From Asticcacaulis sp. SL142 (GTDB taxonomy: Bacteria; Pseudomonadota; Alphaproteobacteria; Caulobacterales; Caulobacteraceae): a stretch of DNA of 64,000 nt. A program made the translations under genes and the position numbers. The notes below the pieces were generated by a model. The model was not told where the DNA came from. It did no database searches and saw only the letters and a list, made by a program, of their open reading frames with translations. This document shows, in pieces, positions 36,662 through 46,305 of this stretch; the first letter of the stretch is position 1, and every line of letters begins with the position of its first letter. The stretch lies in contig NZ_CP113061.1 of the NCBI RefSeq assembly GCF_026625745.1, positions 372,001-436,000 on the forward strand, given 5' to 3'.

Positions 36662-39442
36662 TCAACTGTCAGGCGGTAAATCCATGCCGATATCATCATT
36701 TGACGCTTTTTTGGCGAAGGGTATGACCACCAGATTATCGGTATTGGCCCCGCGCGCAAAACCTTTGGATATCAACTGAGATGCGCGGATGCCTTCGGAG
36801 TCGTTGGTCTGTTCCCCGTCCCCCAGACCATCGGCATTGAGCGCATCCGGATCAGCATTGGCAAGGTCCGTGCGATCAAGGTACGAAATCGCCAGTTCCC
36901 GGAACAGATAATCCAGAATGGAGGTCGATGATTTGATGGAGTCATTGCCGCTGACCGGGCCGGCCGGTTCAAAACGGGTGAACACGAACGCATCGACAAA
37001 TTCATCGAGCGGCACGCCGTACTGCAGGCCGATAGATACGGCGATGGCGAAATTGTTCATCATTGAACGGAAGGCAGCGCCTTCCTTATGCATGTCGATG
37101 AAGATTTCCCCGACGCTGCCATCGTCATATTCACCGGTGTGCAGATAGACCTTATGGCCGCCAACCGAAGCTTTCTGGATATAGCCCTTACGACGATCAG
37201 GCAGCTTTTGGCGCGAGCGGTCACGTTCAACGATCTTTTCCACCACCTTTGCCTGCGCAGGTTCCGGTTGTGGGCGGGCCTCAAGCAGATTACGCTTAGG
37301 CGCATCCTCAATGACCGGAATATCGAGATGGAAATCATCCGGCGGCGTGGTCGGTTGCAGGCTTATGGCGCGCAAATCCATATTGGCCGCCATCGACAAC
37401 AGTTTCAGGCTGTCGGGCAGGTTCTGGCCAAACGGAATATGGATGCGCGCGGCCGACGGCGCGCTTGAGAAACTCTCAAGCTTTTGTCGCATCAATAGCC
37501 GCGCCTTTAAACCGGGGGCCGTAAAGATGGCACGCTGGTTTTCGGTTAAGTTGTCAAAATCAGCTAATGTTTGATGACCAAAGATGAAGGCTTCGGCTTC
37601 GGCGATTTGCGCGGCGGTAAAGCCCATAACGGTTAACAGGTTATAGTCAGGACTTAAAATGTCCTCATCGCTGACGCCCCAGATGTCGCGCACGAAATCC
37701 TTATCGATAGTGTTGAAAACGTCGGTCAGGTTACGGGCGGTCAGAAGTGCCGCCTCAAGCCGCCCAATCTCAAAATCGGTCAAACCCCGCGCCTTAAGCT
37801 GGGGCGGCGACAGATAGGGCGCCTCAAACAGGGAGCGTGCCCCCAAAACATGCCGACGCGCATCGGCCAATGACGCACCCGCCCGTATCAGGCCCGCGAT
37901 GGTGGCCTCAGACAGGGTTTCAATAATCTCACCGTCTTCGGTTTCCAGTACCGACGTCAGACCCGAAAGTGGCTGATCATGCAGGCTAACCCCCAGTCGC
38001 AACGTCAGTTCCGGATCGTCAAACAGGGCCGTGGTCTGAGCGTGGCGCAAACCTGATTTCTTGGCCGTTTTCAACGCGTCCTGAATGAGCGTCAGACTAT
38101 GGGCCTTAAGGTCCGCGTGGCCCTTTAGGCTGGAAATTCGATAGATTTGCTGCGACAGGCTATGTAAAATCTGGTCTTTATCCGCGCTGAAGGTCTTATA
38201 GGCCCCATGCGATGTGGCCAGTTGCGCCGATATGTATAGACTTTGGGCTTGCATGGCGGCCATCAGACCTGCGGCAAAATCAAGCCCATCCGCATCTGCA
38301 GGACTGAGGTTCAAAGCCATCAATAACTCAGACACCCCGCCGATCGTCAGGGCCAGAGGGCGGTCAAAGCAACGCCTCAGCGCGTGGTCCTCGGTCGCAC
38401 TGAAAGCGGTGGCGGTTTCGATATCAAGCGCTAGGGTCCACAACGCCACGCACTGACTAAAGGCGGTAGCGTCAAAGCCCTTATCCGCATCGTAAAAACC
38501 GAACACATTAATCGCGGCCTTGGGCGCGAGCGCCTGTCCGGCCAAGGCTTGCGCATCCAACGGATCAAAGGTCAGATATAACTGCCCGGTTTCCTGAGCG
38601 ACCTGCGCCGCCAGACGCGCGGACGGATCACCGGCCGCGATCAGGGCGCGTGAAGCCAGAGCGATTTTGGGTTCATGCGGGGGGGAATTGGCGTCGATGG
38701 TCTGCTGCGACCAAGGCGGCAAAACGGCATCAGTGGCGGCATTTTGCGCCGATTGAATGGTCAGTGAGATCAAATGATCGCTGGCGCCGAGCTTACGCGC
38801 GGCCTGGGCGGCGCGGGCCAGGGCCGGATTATGGCGCAGGCTTGTGCGGTGGTCACCTTCGGCGCGGGCGATGGCGGTGGTAATCTCGTTCAGCGCGTCG
38901 TGTAAATGGGTGCGGGTGGTGCGTGAAATCTGGTCTGAGCGATAGGCTATCAAAAACTGGCGCAGATCACGGTCGCAGGCCGGATCATCTAGTTGCCAAA
39001 ACTTGGTCTCAGGCGGTTCCGGCACACGGTCACCGGCCAATGGGTGGATGCGATGACCGCTTTTCAGGGATAAGGCTGGCGCGGCATAGCCCAGCAGGAT
39101 GCTGGCGCGCAGTTCACGCAGGAAATGGGCCGCGCTTTGGGAATCTTCGAAATAACCCAGCGCATAGCCCCAGGCCGTCAGACGCTGCGCATACCGCTCG
39201 ACCGCGCCACCCAACGCCAGATCGAACGGATCGTCATGAACGATGCGGTGATCGATATCGGGGGCCAGTTGCGGCTGATCTTCGGGCAGGATATCGGCCC
39301 AGTCCAGCCACGCCTCCAGGCGGACGTTTGACCAGTCGCGCGGCGCTAAAATTTCATCGTAACCGTCGGGCCGTTCGATAAAGCGGTCTTCGAGACTGAT
39401 GTCATAGATCAGGCGGTTGGAAAAATCCGACTCTAAGCGCAT
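36662..39442 (-). CDS. Degenerate NrdJ-like protein with intact TSCPD domain (probable pseudoenzyme)
   Basis: 926 aa. Residues 81-125 ([14 protein letters not shown]...) match the N-terminal WGW-GGYF region of class II (B12-dependent) ribonucleotide reductase. Residues 312-412 ([13 protein letters not shown]...[14 protein letters not shown]...[13 protein letters not shown]) follow the barrel segment with FD-KGFD, LWT and LG-LL motifs. Residues 750-860 ([50 protein letters not shown]) are a highly conserved TSCPD domain. The whole protein has only three cysteines (156, 331, 358). The catalytic Cys motifs, the C-terminal Cys pair and the zinc-finger tail of NrdJ are missing, and it is about 270 aa shorter. 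A regulatory role is possible. Upstream DNA has NrdR- and DnaA-type sites. Confidence 0.8.
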   Translation of the reverse strand: MRLESDFSNRLIYDISLEDRFIERPDGYDEILAPRDWSNVRLEAWLDWADILPEDQPQLAPDIDHRIVHDDPFDLALGGAVERYAQRLTAWGYALGYFEDSQSAAHFLRELRASILLGYAAPALSLKSGHRIHPLAGDRVPEPPETKFWQLDDPACDRDLRQFLIAYRSDQISRTTRTHLHDALNEITTAIARAEGDHRTSLRHNPALARAAQAARKLGASDHLISLTIQSAQNAATDAVLPPWSQQTIDANSPPHEPKIALASRALIAAGDPSARLAAQVAQETGQLYLTFDPLDAQALAGQALAPKAAINVFGFYDADKGFDATAFSQCVALWTLALDIETATAFSATEDHALRRCFDRPLALTIGGVSELLMALNLSPADADGLDFAAGLMAAMQAQSLYISAQLATSHGAYKTFSADKDQILHSLSQQIYRISSLKGHADLKAHSLTLIQDALKTAKKSGLRHAQTTALFDDPELTLRLGVSLHDQPLSGLTSVLETEDGEIIETLSEATIAGLIRAGASLADARRHVLGARSLFEAPYLSPPQLKARGLTDFEIGRLEAALLTARNLTDVFNTIDKDFVRDIWGVSDEDILSPDYNLLTVMGFTAAQIAEAEAFIFGHQTLADFDNLTENQRAIFTAPGLKARLLMRQKLESFSSAPSAARIHIPFGQNLPDSLKLLSMAANMDLRAISLQPTTPPDDFHLDIPVIEDAPKRNLLEARPQPEPAQAKVVEKIVERDRSRQKLPDRRKGYIQKASVGGHKVYLHTGEYDDGSVGEIFIDMHKEGAAFRSMMNNFAIAVSIGLQYGVPLDEFVDAFVFTRFEPAGPVSGNDSIKSSTSILDYLFRELAISYLDRTDLANADPDALNADGLGDGEQTNDSEGIRASQLISKGFARGANTDNLVVIPFAKKASNDDIGMDLPPDS

Positions 39443-39529
39443 GGCGTCGTGTCCCGTTCAATGTGGGCTAGGGGGTAATCTTAGGGCTGCATTAACCACT
39501 TATCAATAAATGTAGTTGGTTTGGTGCTT

Positions 39530-39569
39530 ATATCCACAATATATTGATCGGGTGAGCGGGTGTGGATAA
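39530..39569. promoter_or_regulatory. DnaA-box pair upstream of the NrdJ-like gene
   Basis: A perfect box (TTATCCACA on the minus strand) lies at 39561-39569 and an 8/9 match (ATATCCACA, plus strand) at 39530-39538, facing each other. They are 90-125 bp upstream of the NrdJ-like ATG in the 273-bp divergent gap. Confidence 0.6.
39534..39549. promoter_or_regulatory. NrdR-like box
   Basis: CCACAATATATTGATC matches the NrdR consensus acaCwAtATaTwGtgt at 12 of 16 positions, including the whole CACAATATATTG core. A poorer match lies 33 bp away (39501-39516); NrdR normally binds two boxes about three helical turns apart. Overlaps the weaker DnaA box. Confidence 0.5.
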
Positions 39570-39715
39570 TTGTGGCCACCGGCGCGATGTTAGGAAATTT
39601 CAGGGACTGTGGCTTTACCTCGGCATCGGGGATCACTATAGTAACTGCAAGTTTTTATGATCTGCCGGGTCTGTGATTCACGGGTGTGAATGGGGATTTT
39701 CGGATCAGTTACAGG

Positions 39716-40117
39716 ATGTTTGCCGTGTTAGCTAATATGTTTACCTGGTGGAGCAGTGCTACAATCGGAACCTTATGGACGATTGGCCGTCTGGGCAAAT
39801 TTGTCGGTTCCGATGAGTTCGGCAACAAATACTACGAAGCCCGCGACACCAAGGAAAGCTATGGCGACAAAAAGCGCCGGTTCGTGATCTACAAAGGCTA
39901 TGCCGATGCCTCAAAAATTCCACCCGATTGGCACGGCTGGATGCACTATGTCTACGATACGCCGCCGTCGGATACGCCGCTGCCGCGTAAAAGCTGGGAG
40001 CAGCCGCATTTGCCGAACATGAGCGGCACACCCTTGGCGCAATACCCAAAGGGCTCGCTCAACGCGCAGACCGAACGTCAGAAATCGACCGGCGATTACG
40101 AAGCCTGGAAACCGTAG
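39716..40117 (+). CDS. NDUFA12-family complex I accessory subunit
   Basis: About 133 aa. The conserved block FTWWSSATIGTLWTIGRLGKFVGSDEFGNKYYEAR matches NDUFA12 (B17.2), as does the WHGWMHYVYDTPP motif. This accessory subunit of NADH:ubiquinone oxidoreductase is found in alphaproteobacteria and mitochondria. The start is uncertain: ATG at 39716 or 39737, or an upstream GTG at 39686, none with a good ribosome-binding site. It precedes the DUF2155 gene by 12 bp; the aat-DUF2155-NDUFA12 neighbourhood is conserved in alphaproteobacteria. Confidence 0.9.
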   Translation: MFAVLANMFTWWSSATIGTLWTIGRLGKFVGSDEFGNKYYEARDTKESYGDKKRRFVIYKGYADASKIPPDWHGWMHYVYDTPPSDTPLPRKSWEQPHLPNMSGTPLAQYPKGSLNAQTERQKSTGDYEAWKP

Positions 40118-40129
40118 GCGCAGAGCGAC

Positions 40130-40897
40130 ATGGTCAATAAACCCAAAACCGGTATGTTAAAAACAAGGCTCCTGTGGGGGCTTGTGCCGGTTATGGCTGT
40201 GGCAGGCGTGGCGATTGCCCAGATCCCGCCCGATGAAGAACCGCCCGCACGTCAGGGACGGTATGTCGATTCCCAGAACTACGACCCTGAGCCCTATTAT
40301 GTTGATGGGGTTGAGTTTAAGCCCTATGTCCCGGAAGGCGCGCGCAAGGTGACGAGCCGCACAGACACGCGACCGGTAGCCCCGCAAACACCACCGGCGA
40401 CACGCGGCATCGCCAGTGGTCAGCCTGTGCCGGCAACGTCATCTGATGCGGCTGCGTCGGCGACTGTCGCCGCAGCGCCAAGCTTAAAGGGCGCCGTCGG
40501 GGACGGTGAAGAGGCGTCTGAGACTGTTGAAGCCCCCAAGGTGCCGGCCAAGCGCCAACGTCATGGGGCGGCCATCATACAGGCGCTGGATAAGGTCACG
40601 GCGGAGACCGTGCGCTTTGAGGCGCGGGTCGGCAAACCTGTGCGCTATAAGGGCCTGATCTATACCGTCAAGGCGTGTGAAACGACCACTGACGAAGAGG
40701 CGCAAGGGGACATCATCGCCTATATGGAAGTCCAATCCTCGCCGCAGATCACCGAAACCACTAAGATCATGCCCAAGCCCAGGTCGATTTTTCGCGGCTG
40801 GACCTATGCGTCGTCACCGGGCATTAACGGGCTTCAGCACCCGGTTTATGACGCCTGGGTGATTTCCTGCCGCGCGCCCTTAGTCCGCAAATCCTAG
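40130..40897 (+). CDS. DUF2155 domain protein, exported
   Basis: 255 aa. N-terminal signal-like segment (LLWGLVPVMAVAGVAIAQ), a low-complexity Ala/Pro/Thr region (about 80-135), then DUF2155 (about 140-255). The domain shows AIIQALDKVTAETVRFEARVG, KACETTTDEE, FRGWTYASSPGINGLQHPVYDAWVISC. Two conserved cysteines near the domain ends could form a disulfide. Function unknown; the link with the NDUFA12 gene is widespread in alphaproteobacteria. The 3' end overlaps convergent aat by 18 bp. Confidence 0.88.
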   Translation: MVNKPKTGMLKTRLLWGLVPVMAVAGVAIAQIPPDEEPPARQGRYVDSQNYDPEPYYVDGVEFKPYVPEGARKVTSRTDTRPVAPQTPPATRGIASGQPVPATSSDAAASATVAAAPSLKGAVGDGEEASETVEAPKVPAKRQRHGAAIIQALDKVTAETVRFEARVGKPVRYKGLIYTVKACETTTDEEAQGDIIAYMEVQSSPQITETTKIMPKPRSIFRGWTYASSPGINGLQHPVYDAWVISCRAPLVRKS

Positions 40898-41530
40898 AAC
40901 TTTCAGTGCGGTTCGACCGTCTGTGCGGGCGGGCAGATCGTAAAAGTCGGCTTCAATCGTCAAGGCCTGTTTGAGGCGGGTGTGATAATCATCCCGATCG
41001 ATTTCCTCTGTGCCAAACTGTTTGAGATGATCGGTCTGAAACTGGCAATCCAGCAAGCTGTAACCGCCGCTTTTTAGGCGGGCCACAAGATGGACGAGGG
41101 CGATTTTGGACGCATCCGTGGCGCGTGAGACCATACTTTCGCCAAAGAAGGCCCCGCCGATGGCGACACCATAAAGCCCGCCAACCAGCTGGTTGTCATG
41201 CCAGACCTCAATACTGTGGGCAAGGCCGCGCGCGAACAGGGCCTGATAAAGGCTCTGGATCGGATGACTGATCCAGGTATTTGGTCGGTCATTAGCGCTT
41301 TCGGCGCACAGTTCGATGACCTGACTGAAGGCCGTATCGACGCGCACTTCAAATGGTGTAGTGCGCACTGTGCGTCTTAAGCGAGATGGGATATGGAAGC
41401 CATCAAGCGGCAATATTCCGCGCTTGGGCGGATCAACCAAAAACAGATAGTCGTCATCACGCGCATCCGACATAGGGAATATGCCGTTGCGATAGCTGTC
41501 GATCAGGTCGTCTAAGGTGAAGCTTGGCAC
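40880..41530 (-). CDS. aat: Leucyl/phenylalanyl-tRNA-protein transferase
   Basis: Adds Leu or Phe to N-terminal Arg/Lys, marking proteins for ClpS-ClpAP (N-degron pathway). 216 aa. YRNGIFPMSD near residue 13, LDGFHIPSRLRRTVR, and VAIGGAFFGESMVSRATDASKIALVHL with LLDCQFQTDHLKQFG are diagnostic. It lies 31 bp downstream of accC and is likely co-transcribed with aroQ-accB-accC. Confidence 0.95.
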   Translation of the reverse strand: MPSFTLDDLIDSYRNGIFPMSDARDDDYLFLVDPPKRGILPLDGFHIPSRLRRTVRTTPFEVRVDTAFSQVIELCAESANDRPNTWISHPIQSLYQALFARGLAHSIEVWHDNQLVGGLYGVAIGGAFFGESMVSRATDASKIALVHLVARLKSGGYSLLDCQFQTDHLKQFGTEEIDRDDYHTRLKQALTIEADFYDLPARTDGRTALKVLGFAD

Positions 41531-41561
41531 TTTGCCCCGCTAAAGTACGGGTGCAGGGGCT

Positions 41562-42914
41562 TTACGCCCCTGCTTCCTGAGCCTTGATCCAGTTTTCCAG
41601 CCAGTGAATGTTGTAGTCACCACTTTGGATGTCTTTTTCATTCAGCAGGTCGACAAACAACGGGATCGTTGTGTCTATACCGGCGACCACGATTTCCGAC
41701 AGAGCGCGCTTGAGGCGGGCCAGGGCTTCGGGGCGGTCGCGGCCATGCACGATCAGCTTGCCCACCATCGAGTCATAATAGGGCGGGATCGCATAGCCGT
41801 TATAGATGGCCGAATCCATACGCACGCCTAAGCCGCCGGGGGCGTGATAATCGGTGATCGTGCCGGGTGAGGGCACAAAGGTGCGGGCGTTTTCAGCATT
41901 AACGCGCACCTCGATCGAGTGGCCTTTGATGGTGATGTCGTCCTGCGTGAACGACAACGGCAAACCCGCAGCGATGCGGATCTGCTCACGCACCAGATCA
42001 ACCCCAGTGACAAACTCAGTCACCGGATGCTCGACCTGAAGACGGGTGTTCATCTCGATAAAGAAGAACTCGCCGTCCTCATACAGGAACTCAATCGTAC
42101 CGACGCCGAGATAGCCGATTTTGCGGATAGCATCGACGACGACCTTACCGATTTTGTCGCGGGCAGCATCGTCAATAGCGGGCGAGGGCGCTTCTTCGAG
42201 TACCTTTTGGTGGCGGCGTTGCAGGGAGCAATCACGCTCGCCGAGATGCACGACATTGCCGTGGCTGTCGGCGATAACCTGAATTTCAATGTGACGCGGC
42301 TTCTGGAGGTAGCGCTCCATATAGACCGTGCCATCACCAAAAGCGGCAGCGGCTTCGGATTGCGCGCTCATGACCGCTTCGGACAGGGATTCGCGATCTT
42401 TGGCGACCTTCATGCCGCGACCGCCGCCACCGGCAGCAGCCTTGATGATCAGCGGGAAGCCGATGTGTTCGGCGGCCGCCAGAGCTTCCTCGACCGTGGC
42501 GACGCCACCGTCTGAGCCCGGAACAACCGGGATGCCGGAATCCTTTGAGGCCTGCTTGGCGGTGATCTTATCGCCCATCAGGCGGATATGCTCAGGCTTT
42601 GGGCCAATAAAGGTCATGCCGTGAGCACCGACGATTTCGGCAAAGCGGGCATTTTCCGACAGAAAGCCATAGCCCGGATGGATCGCCTGTGCGCCGGTGA
42701 TTTCGGCCGCGGCAATGATCGACGGGATATTCAGATAGCTTTTGGAGGCTGCGGGCGGGCCGATGCAAACGCTTTCGTCGGCCAGATGGACATGCATGGC
42801 ATGGCGGTCGGCTTCACTGTGCACGGCGACGGTCGCAATGCCCATTTCCTTACACGCACGAATGACGCGAAGGGCGATTTCGCCACGATTGGCAATGAGA
42901 ATCTTATCAAACAT
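41562..42914 (-). CDS. accC: Acetyl-CoA carboxylase, biotin carboxylase subunit
   Basis: ATP-dependent carboxylation of biotin on AccB, the committed step toward malonyl-CoA used by FabD. 450 aa. ATP-grasp fold: [21 protein letters not shown], the glycine-rich [12 protein letters not shown] near residue 160, and active site [18 protein letters not shown] near 290. It lies 7 bp behind accB, as usual. Confidence 0.98.
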   Translation of the reverse strand: MFDKILIANRGEIALRVIRACKEMGIATVAVHSEADRHAMHVHLADESVCIGPPAASKSYLNIPSIIAAAEITGAQAIHPGYGFLSENARFAEIVGAHGMTFIGPKPEHIRLMGDKITAKQASKDSGIPVVPGSDGGVATVEEALAAAEHIGFPLIIKAAAGGGGRGMKVAKDRESLSEAVMSAQSEAAAAFGDGTVYMERYLQKPRHIEIQVIADSHGNVVHLGERDCSLQRRHQKVLEEAPSPAIDDAARDKIGKVVVDAIRKIGYLGVGTIEFLYEDGEFFFIEMNTRLQVEHPVTEFVTGVDLVREQIRIAAGLPLSFTQDDITIKGHSIEVRVNAENARTFVPSPGTITDYHAPGGLGVRMDSAIYNGYAIPPYYDSMVGKLIVHGRDRPEALARLKRALSEIVVAGIDTTIPLFVDLLNEKDIQSGDYNIHWLENWIKAQEAGA

Positions 42915-42921
42915 TTTGTGT

Positions 42922-43401
42922 TTACTCGAACGCGATCAGAGGCGCGCCAAATTCGACGGGTGCGGCATCCGCCACCAGAATTTCGGCCACCACACCGTCC
43001 TTGGGCGACGGGATCGGGTTCATGGTTTTCATGGCTTCGACGATCATGATGGTCTGACCGGCCTTAACACGATCGCCGACCTTGATAAACACCGGCGCGC
43101 CGGGTTGCGGCGACAGGTAAGCCGTGCCGACCATAGGCGAAGATACCACATCCTTGGCGGCAGCTTTGGGGGCCTCAGCGGCGGGTGCGGCAGCCGGGGC
43201 TGCGGCTTGCGGTGCCGCCACGGGTGCGTGCGCCACAGCGTAGGTCGCGGTCGGTGCGGCGGTCAGTTGACGCGCGACGCGGATCTTCAACTCACCCTGT
43301 TCGACTTCGATTTCGGACAGATCCGTTTCCTTGAGGATATCCGCAAGTTTGCGTACCAGACGCGGATCGATGGGGTCGGAGGAACCTTTGGGAGAAGACA
43401 T
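42922..43401 (-). CDS. accB: Biotin carboxyl carrier protein
   Basis: 159 aa. A Pro/Ala-rich linker (about 55-80) leads to the biotinyl domain (85-159), with the biotinylated Lys in [10 protein letters not shown] near residue 125. It carries CO2 between AccC and the carboxyltransferase. Order aroQ-accB-accC is classic. Confidence 0.98.
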   Translation of the reverse strand: MSSPKGSSDPIDPRLVRKLADILKETDLSEIEVEQGELKIRVARQLTAAPTATYAVAHAPVAAPQAAAPAAAPAAEAPKAAAKDVVSSPMVGTAYLSPQPGAPVFIKVGDRVKAGQTIMIVEAMKTMNPIPSPKDGVVAEILVADAAPVEFGAPLIAFE

Positions 43402-43427
43402 TTTTTTACCTAAAAGCTTGTTAATTC

Positions 43428-43871
43428 TTATGGTTGTTCAATAAGGCGTAGAACTGCCGATATGGCCAGTTCATAACCAATGGGGCCGAAACCTGCAATC
43501 ACCCCTTTGGCCACATGAGACACATAGGTGTGATGGCGAAACGCTTCGCGCGACGCCGGATTGGACAGGTGACATTCGATGATTGGCACGGTCAGGGTTT
43601 TCAGCGCATCCAGCAACGCCACAGAGGTGTGACCGTAACCGGCAGGATTGATAATGAGTGCCGCCGCATCTGTGCGGGCCTCATGTATCCAGTCGATCAA
43701 CTGACCTTCGTGATTCGATTGAAGGAATATCAGCGTGTAACCGGCTGCCGTCGTCAGGGCTTCACAGGACGCCTTGATGTCGTCAAGGCGAATATACCCA
43801 TAAATTTCCGGCTCCCTGACCCCAAGAAGGTTGAGGTTGGGGCCATTAAGGACATATATGGACTTAGACAT
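43428..43871 (-). CDS. aroQ: Type II 3-dehydroquinate dehydratase
   Basis: Shikimate pathway, forms 3-dehydroshikimate. 147 aa. [17 protein letters not shown] with the catalytic Tyr, [13 protein letters not shown], and [21 protein letters not shown] with the catalytic His are all present. First gene ahead of accB-accC; divergent from thiS. Confidence 0.97.
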   Translation of the reverse strand: MSKSIYVLNGPNLNLLGVREPEIYGYIRLDDIKASCEALTTAAGYTLIFLQSNHEGQLIDWIHEARTDAAALIINPAGYGHTSVALLDALKTLTVPIIECHLSNPASREAFRHHTYVSHVAKGVIAGFGPIGYELAISAVLRLIEQP

Positions 43872-43984
43872 GACACCGCCAATTGACTGGACGGTTCTTG
43901 TATCGTGTGAAACTCACGTCCACAAGCCGAACATCGGTGAAACGGCGTGAAAAGTGGCCAAAATGGGCCGAAAAGCGGCGAAAA

Positions 43985-44185
43985 ATGGTAAAAATCCTGC
44001 TGAATGGCGAATCCAGAGAGGTTGGCGCGGCGAATATTCTGGCCCTGATCGAAGAGATCGGAATCGAAGCCCGTAAGCTGGCGGTCGAGCAGAATCTCGA
44101 AATCGTGCCACGTTCACAATATCATGAGACGGCTATTCATGACGGCGACCGGATAGAGATCGTCCATTTTGTCGGCGGTGGATAA
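43985..44185 (+). CDS. thiS: Thiamine biosynthesis sulfur carrier ThiS
   Basis: 66-aa ubiquitin-like sulfur carrier ending in Gly-Gly (FVGGG), which is thiocarboxylated and hands sulfur to ThiG. The start is the ATG at 43985 (MVKILLNGESREV), matching family length; the upstream in-frame stretch is Lys/Arg-rich and not conserved. No clear ribosome-binding site, and I find no TPP riboswitch in the 113-bp gap to aroQ. thiG follows. Confidence 0.92.
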   Translation: MVKILLNGESREVGAANILALIEEIGIEARKLAVEQNLEIVPRSQYHETAIHDGDRIEIVHFVGGG

Positions 44186-44192
44186 GGGACTT

Positions 44193-44238
44193 CGCTCAAA
44201 AGTTTCGGCGGCATAAGCCGCCAAATATATTTTGAGCG
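44193..44238. repeat. Nested inverted repeat between thiS and thiG
   Basis: Outer arms CGCTCAAAA / TTTTGAGCG (9 bp) enclose an inner hairpin GGCGGC-ATAA-GCCGCC. It occupies most of the thiS-thiG gap. It could be a partial terminator or a processing/stability element that sets thiS:thiG ratio. Confidence 0.6.
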
Positions 44239-44308
44239 GCTCAATATCGAAAATCTCAAACTCGGGGCGGCCCTTCGTTTGAGACTTGCTTTAATTAAGG
44301 TAGTTATC

Positions 44309-45106
44309 ATGGCTTTGGATCAGATTGTGACGAAAACAGACGACACATGGATCGTGGCGGGGCGGACGTTTTCATCTCGCCTGATCGTCGGCACCGGCAA
44401 GTACAAGGACTATGCCCAGAACGCGGCAGCCGCGCGGGCGTCGGGTGCTGAGATCGTCACGGTCGCCGTCCGCAGGGTCAATCTGACCGATCCGAACCAG
44501 CCGATGCTGATGGATTACGTGAAACAGGACGAGTTCACCTATCTGCCTAACACCGCCGGATGTTTTACCGGCGAAGACGCGGTCAGAACCTTACGTCTGG
44601 CGCGTGAGGCTGGGGGCTGGAACCTGGTCAAGCTTGAGGTGCTGTCCGACCCCAAAACCCTCTATCCCGATATGGAAGAAACCCTGCGGTCGTTAAAACT
44701 GCTGGTCACAGACGGGTTTGACGTCATGGTCTATTGTTCGGACGATCCGGTCTACGCCAAAAAGCTGGAGGAAGCGGGTGCGGTTGCCATAATGCCCTTG
44801 GGCGCGCCGATCGGATCGGGCTTAGGTATCCAGAATAAGGTCACCCTGCGCATTATTATTGAGAACGCCAAAGTGCCGGTGCTGGTCGATGCTGGTGTCG
44901 GTACGGCGTCGGATGCGGCGGTCGGTATGGAACTGGGCTGTGATGCCATCCTGATGAACACCGCCATTGCTGAGGCCAAAGATCCGATCCGCATGGCCGT
45001 GGCCATGAAGCACGCCGTCATTGCCGGTCGCGAAGCCTACCTGGCCGGGCGTATGCCGAAAAAGCTTTATGCCGATCCGTCATCGCCGCTGGCGGGGCTT
45101 ATTTAG
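44309..45106 (+). CDS. thiG: Thiazole synthase
   Basis: Builds the thiazole phosphate of thiamine from DXP, dehydroglycine/iminoglycine and ThiS thiocarboxylate. The start is the ATG at 44309 ([14 protein letters not shown]), with AAGG 8 bp upstream. 265 aa. TIM barrel with the Schiff-base Lys in WNLVKLEVL near residue 109; GTGKYKDYA and [21 protein letters not shown] are typical. The end overlaps the convergent glycosyltransferase by 8 bp. Confidence 0.96.
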   Translation: MALDQIVTKTDDTWIVAGRTFSSRLIVGTGKYKDYAQNAAAARASGAEIVTVAVRRVNLTDPNQPMLMDYVKQDEFTYLPNTAGCFTGEDAVRTLRLAREAGGWNLVKLEVLSDPKTLYPDMEETLRSLKLLVTDGFDVMVYCSDDPVYAKKLEEAGAVAIMPLGAPIGSGLGIQNKVTLRIIIENAKVPVLVDAGVGTASDAAVGMELGCDAILMNTAIAEAKDPIRMAVAMKHAVIAGREAYLAGRMPKKLYADPSSPLAGLI

Positions 45107-46262
45107 CCATATCTGTCAGCGCCTCGCGCCATTGCTGGGCGATGGCAGCGGGGACAAAGCGCGACATAGCGGCGGTCATTTGGGCGCGGCGGTCTTGGCG
45201 CTCAGCGTCTGGCATATCGATCAGCCGGATCATGGCGGCGGCGATCTCAGACTCGTTTTCGGCGTCAACACCCAGCGCGCCATCGCCCGCCACTTCTTCG
45301 AGGACGCTATCCTTGGTGACCAGCGGCACCAGACCATAACGAATGGCCTCAGCCACCGGCATCCCAAACCCTTCGAGCAAGCTCGGCAGGACAAAGCCCG
45401 AAGCGTTCTGATACAGCCACGCCAGTTGGGCGTCCGAGACATATTTCAGCATGACCACGCCTTCGGTCTCAAGGGCGGCCTTTTGGACAGCCTCAAACCC
45501 CGGTTCTTTTGAGCCGCACAGCACATAGTTGACGCCGCGTTTGGCGAGGCCCGACTGCGTAAACGCTTTCATCGACCGGATCTGGTTCTTACGGGTGCCC
45601 AAAGCGCCCACGGTGAGCAAAAATGGGCCTTTGACGCCTTCGACCGGCTCCGCCTCGCCGCCGGAGACATCCTGCCGGATGGCGGGATAGATCACCCGTT
45701 CACTGGCCAGTTTGGCACCCGGATAACAGGCGGCAAACGCCTTTTGCGTGGCCTGACTGACGAAGATGACGTGCGGGCCGACCGCGGCAATCTGTTTATA
45801 GATATGGTCGTAAATCGGGCGGGTGTTGGGATCGAACAGATCGGGATGCGTGATCGGGCCGACATCGTGGCAGATGACCGCATCCGCCGCGGTCAGCCGG
45901 GTTGAGGGGATGCTGAACGGGTCCATATGCAGCAGGGGCCGCGCCGGTCGGTGCGGTGGCAACAGCCCGAACGGCCCGCCCAAAGCCTTACCCGTCACCT
46001 GAAGGTGCTGGATGCGGCCCAAAGCCTTACCAAACAGGCGCTGAGGCGGGGTCTTGCTGTGGTAATAACCGTAGTAGGTTTCCCCCAGCAGATCACCGCA
46101 CGCGTCGATAATGTCCTTGCCGATGAAATATTTACCTGTCCGATTATAGATGGACAGGGAAAATTCGACATCGAACAAAGGCGTTGCGGCAGATTGGGTC
46201 AAGATCGGTCCGAGGGTTTGGCGTAAGACGCAATCAATGATTGCTTTCGCTAACCTTACCAT
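45099..46262 (-). CDS. Glycosyltransferase family 4-like protein
   Basis: 387 aa, GT-B fold, no membrane segment. The C-terminal nucleotide-sugar half has [16 protein letters not shown] (phosphate loop region, about 215) and [21 protein letters not shown] (E-x7-E-type motif, about 310). The N-terminal half is less conserved. Donor and acceptor are unknown; it may serve a surface polysaccharide. Not obviously clustered with other polysaccharide genes. 43 bp downstream of the DsbA-like gene on the same strand, possibly co-transcribed. Confidence 0.85.
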   Translation of the reverse strand: MVRLAKAIIDCVLRQTLGPILTQSAATPLFDVEFSLSIYNRTGKYFIGKDIIDACGDLLGETYYGYYHSKTPPQRLFGKALGRIQHLQVTGKALGGPFGLLPPHRPARPLLHMDPFSIPSTRLTAADAVICHDVGPITHPDLFDPNTRPIYDHIYKQIAAVGPHVIFVSQATQKAFAACYPGAKLASERVIYPAIRQDVSGGEAEPVEGVKGPFLLTVGALGTRKNQIRSMKAFTQSGLAKRGVNYVLCGSKEPGFEAVQKAALETEGVVMLKYVSDAQLAWLYQNASGFVLPSLLEGFGMPVAEAIRYGLVPLVTKDSVLEEVAGDGALGVDAENESEIAAAMIRLIDMPDAERQDRRAQMTAAMSRFVPAAIAQQWREALTDMAK

Positions 46263-46305
46263 AGCCGGTCTTAAAAACCACTGAATTGTCGCGGTGCAAC
46301 AAAGC

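Noticed and set aside
36662-39442. Canonical vitamin B12-dependent ribonucleotide reductase
   Set aside because: The catalytic cysteine motifs and C-terminal cysteines are missing and the protein is about 270 residues short.
43872-43984. TPP riboswitch ahead of thiS
   Set aside because: I looked for the CUGAGA / ACCCUU and GAACCUGAUCUGG-type blocks and saw none.
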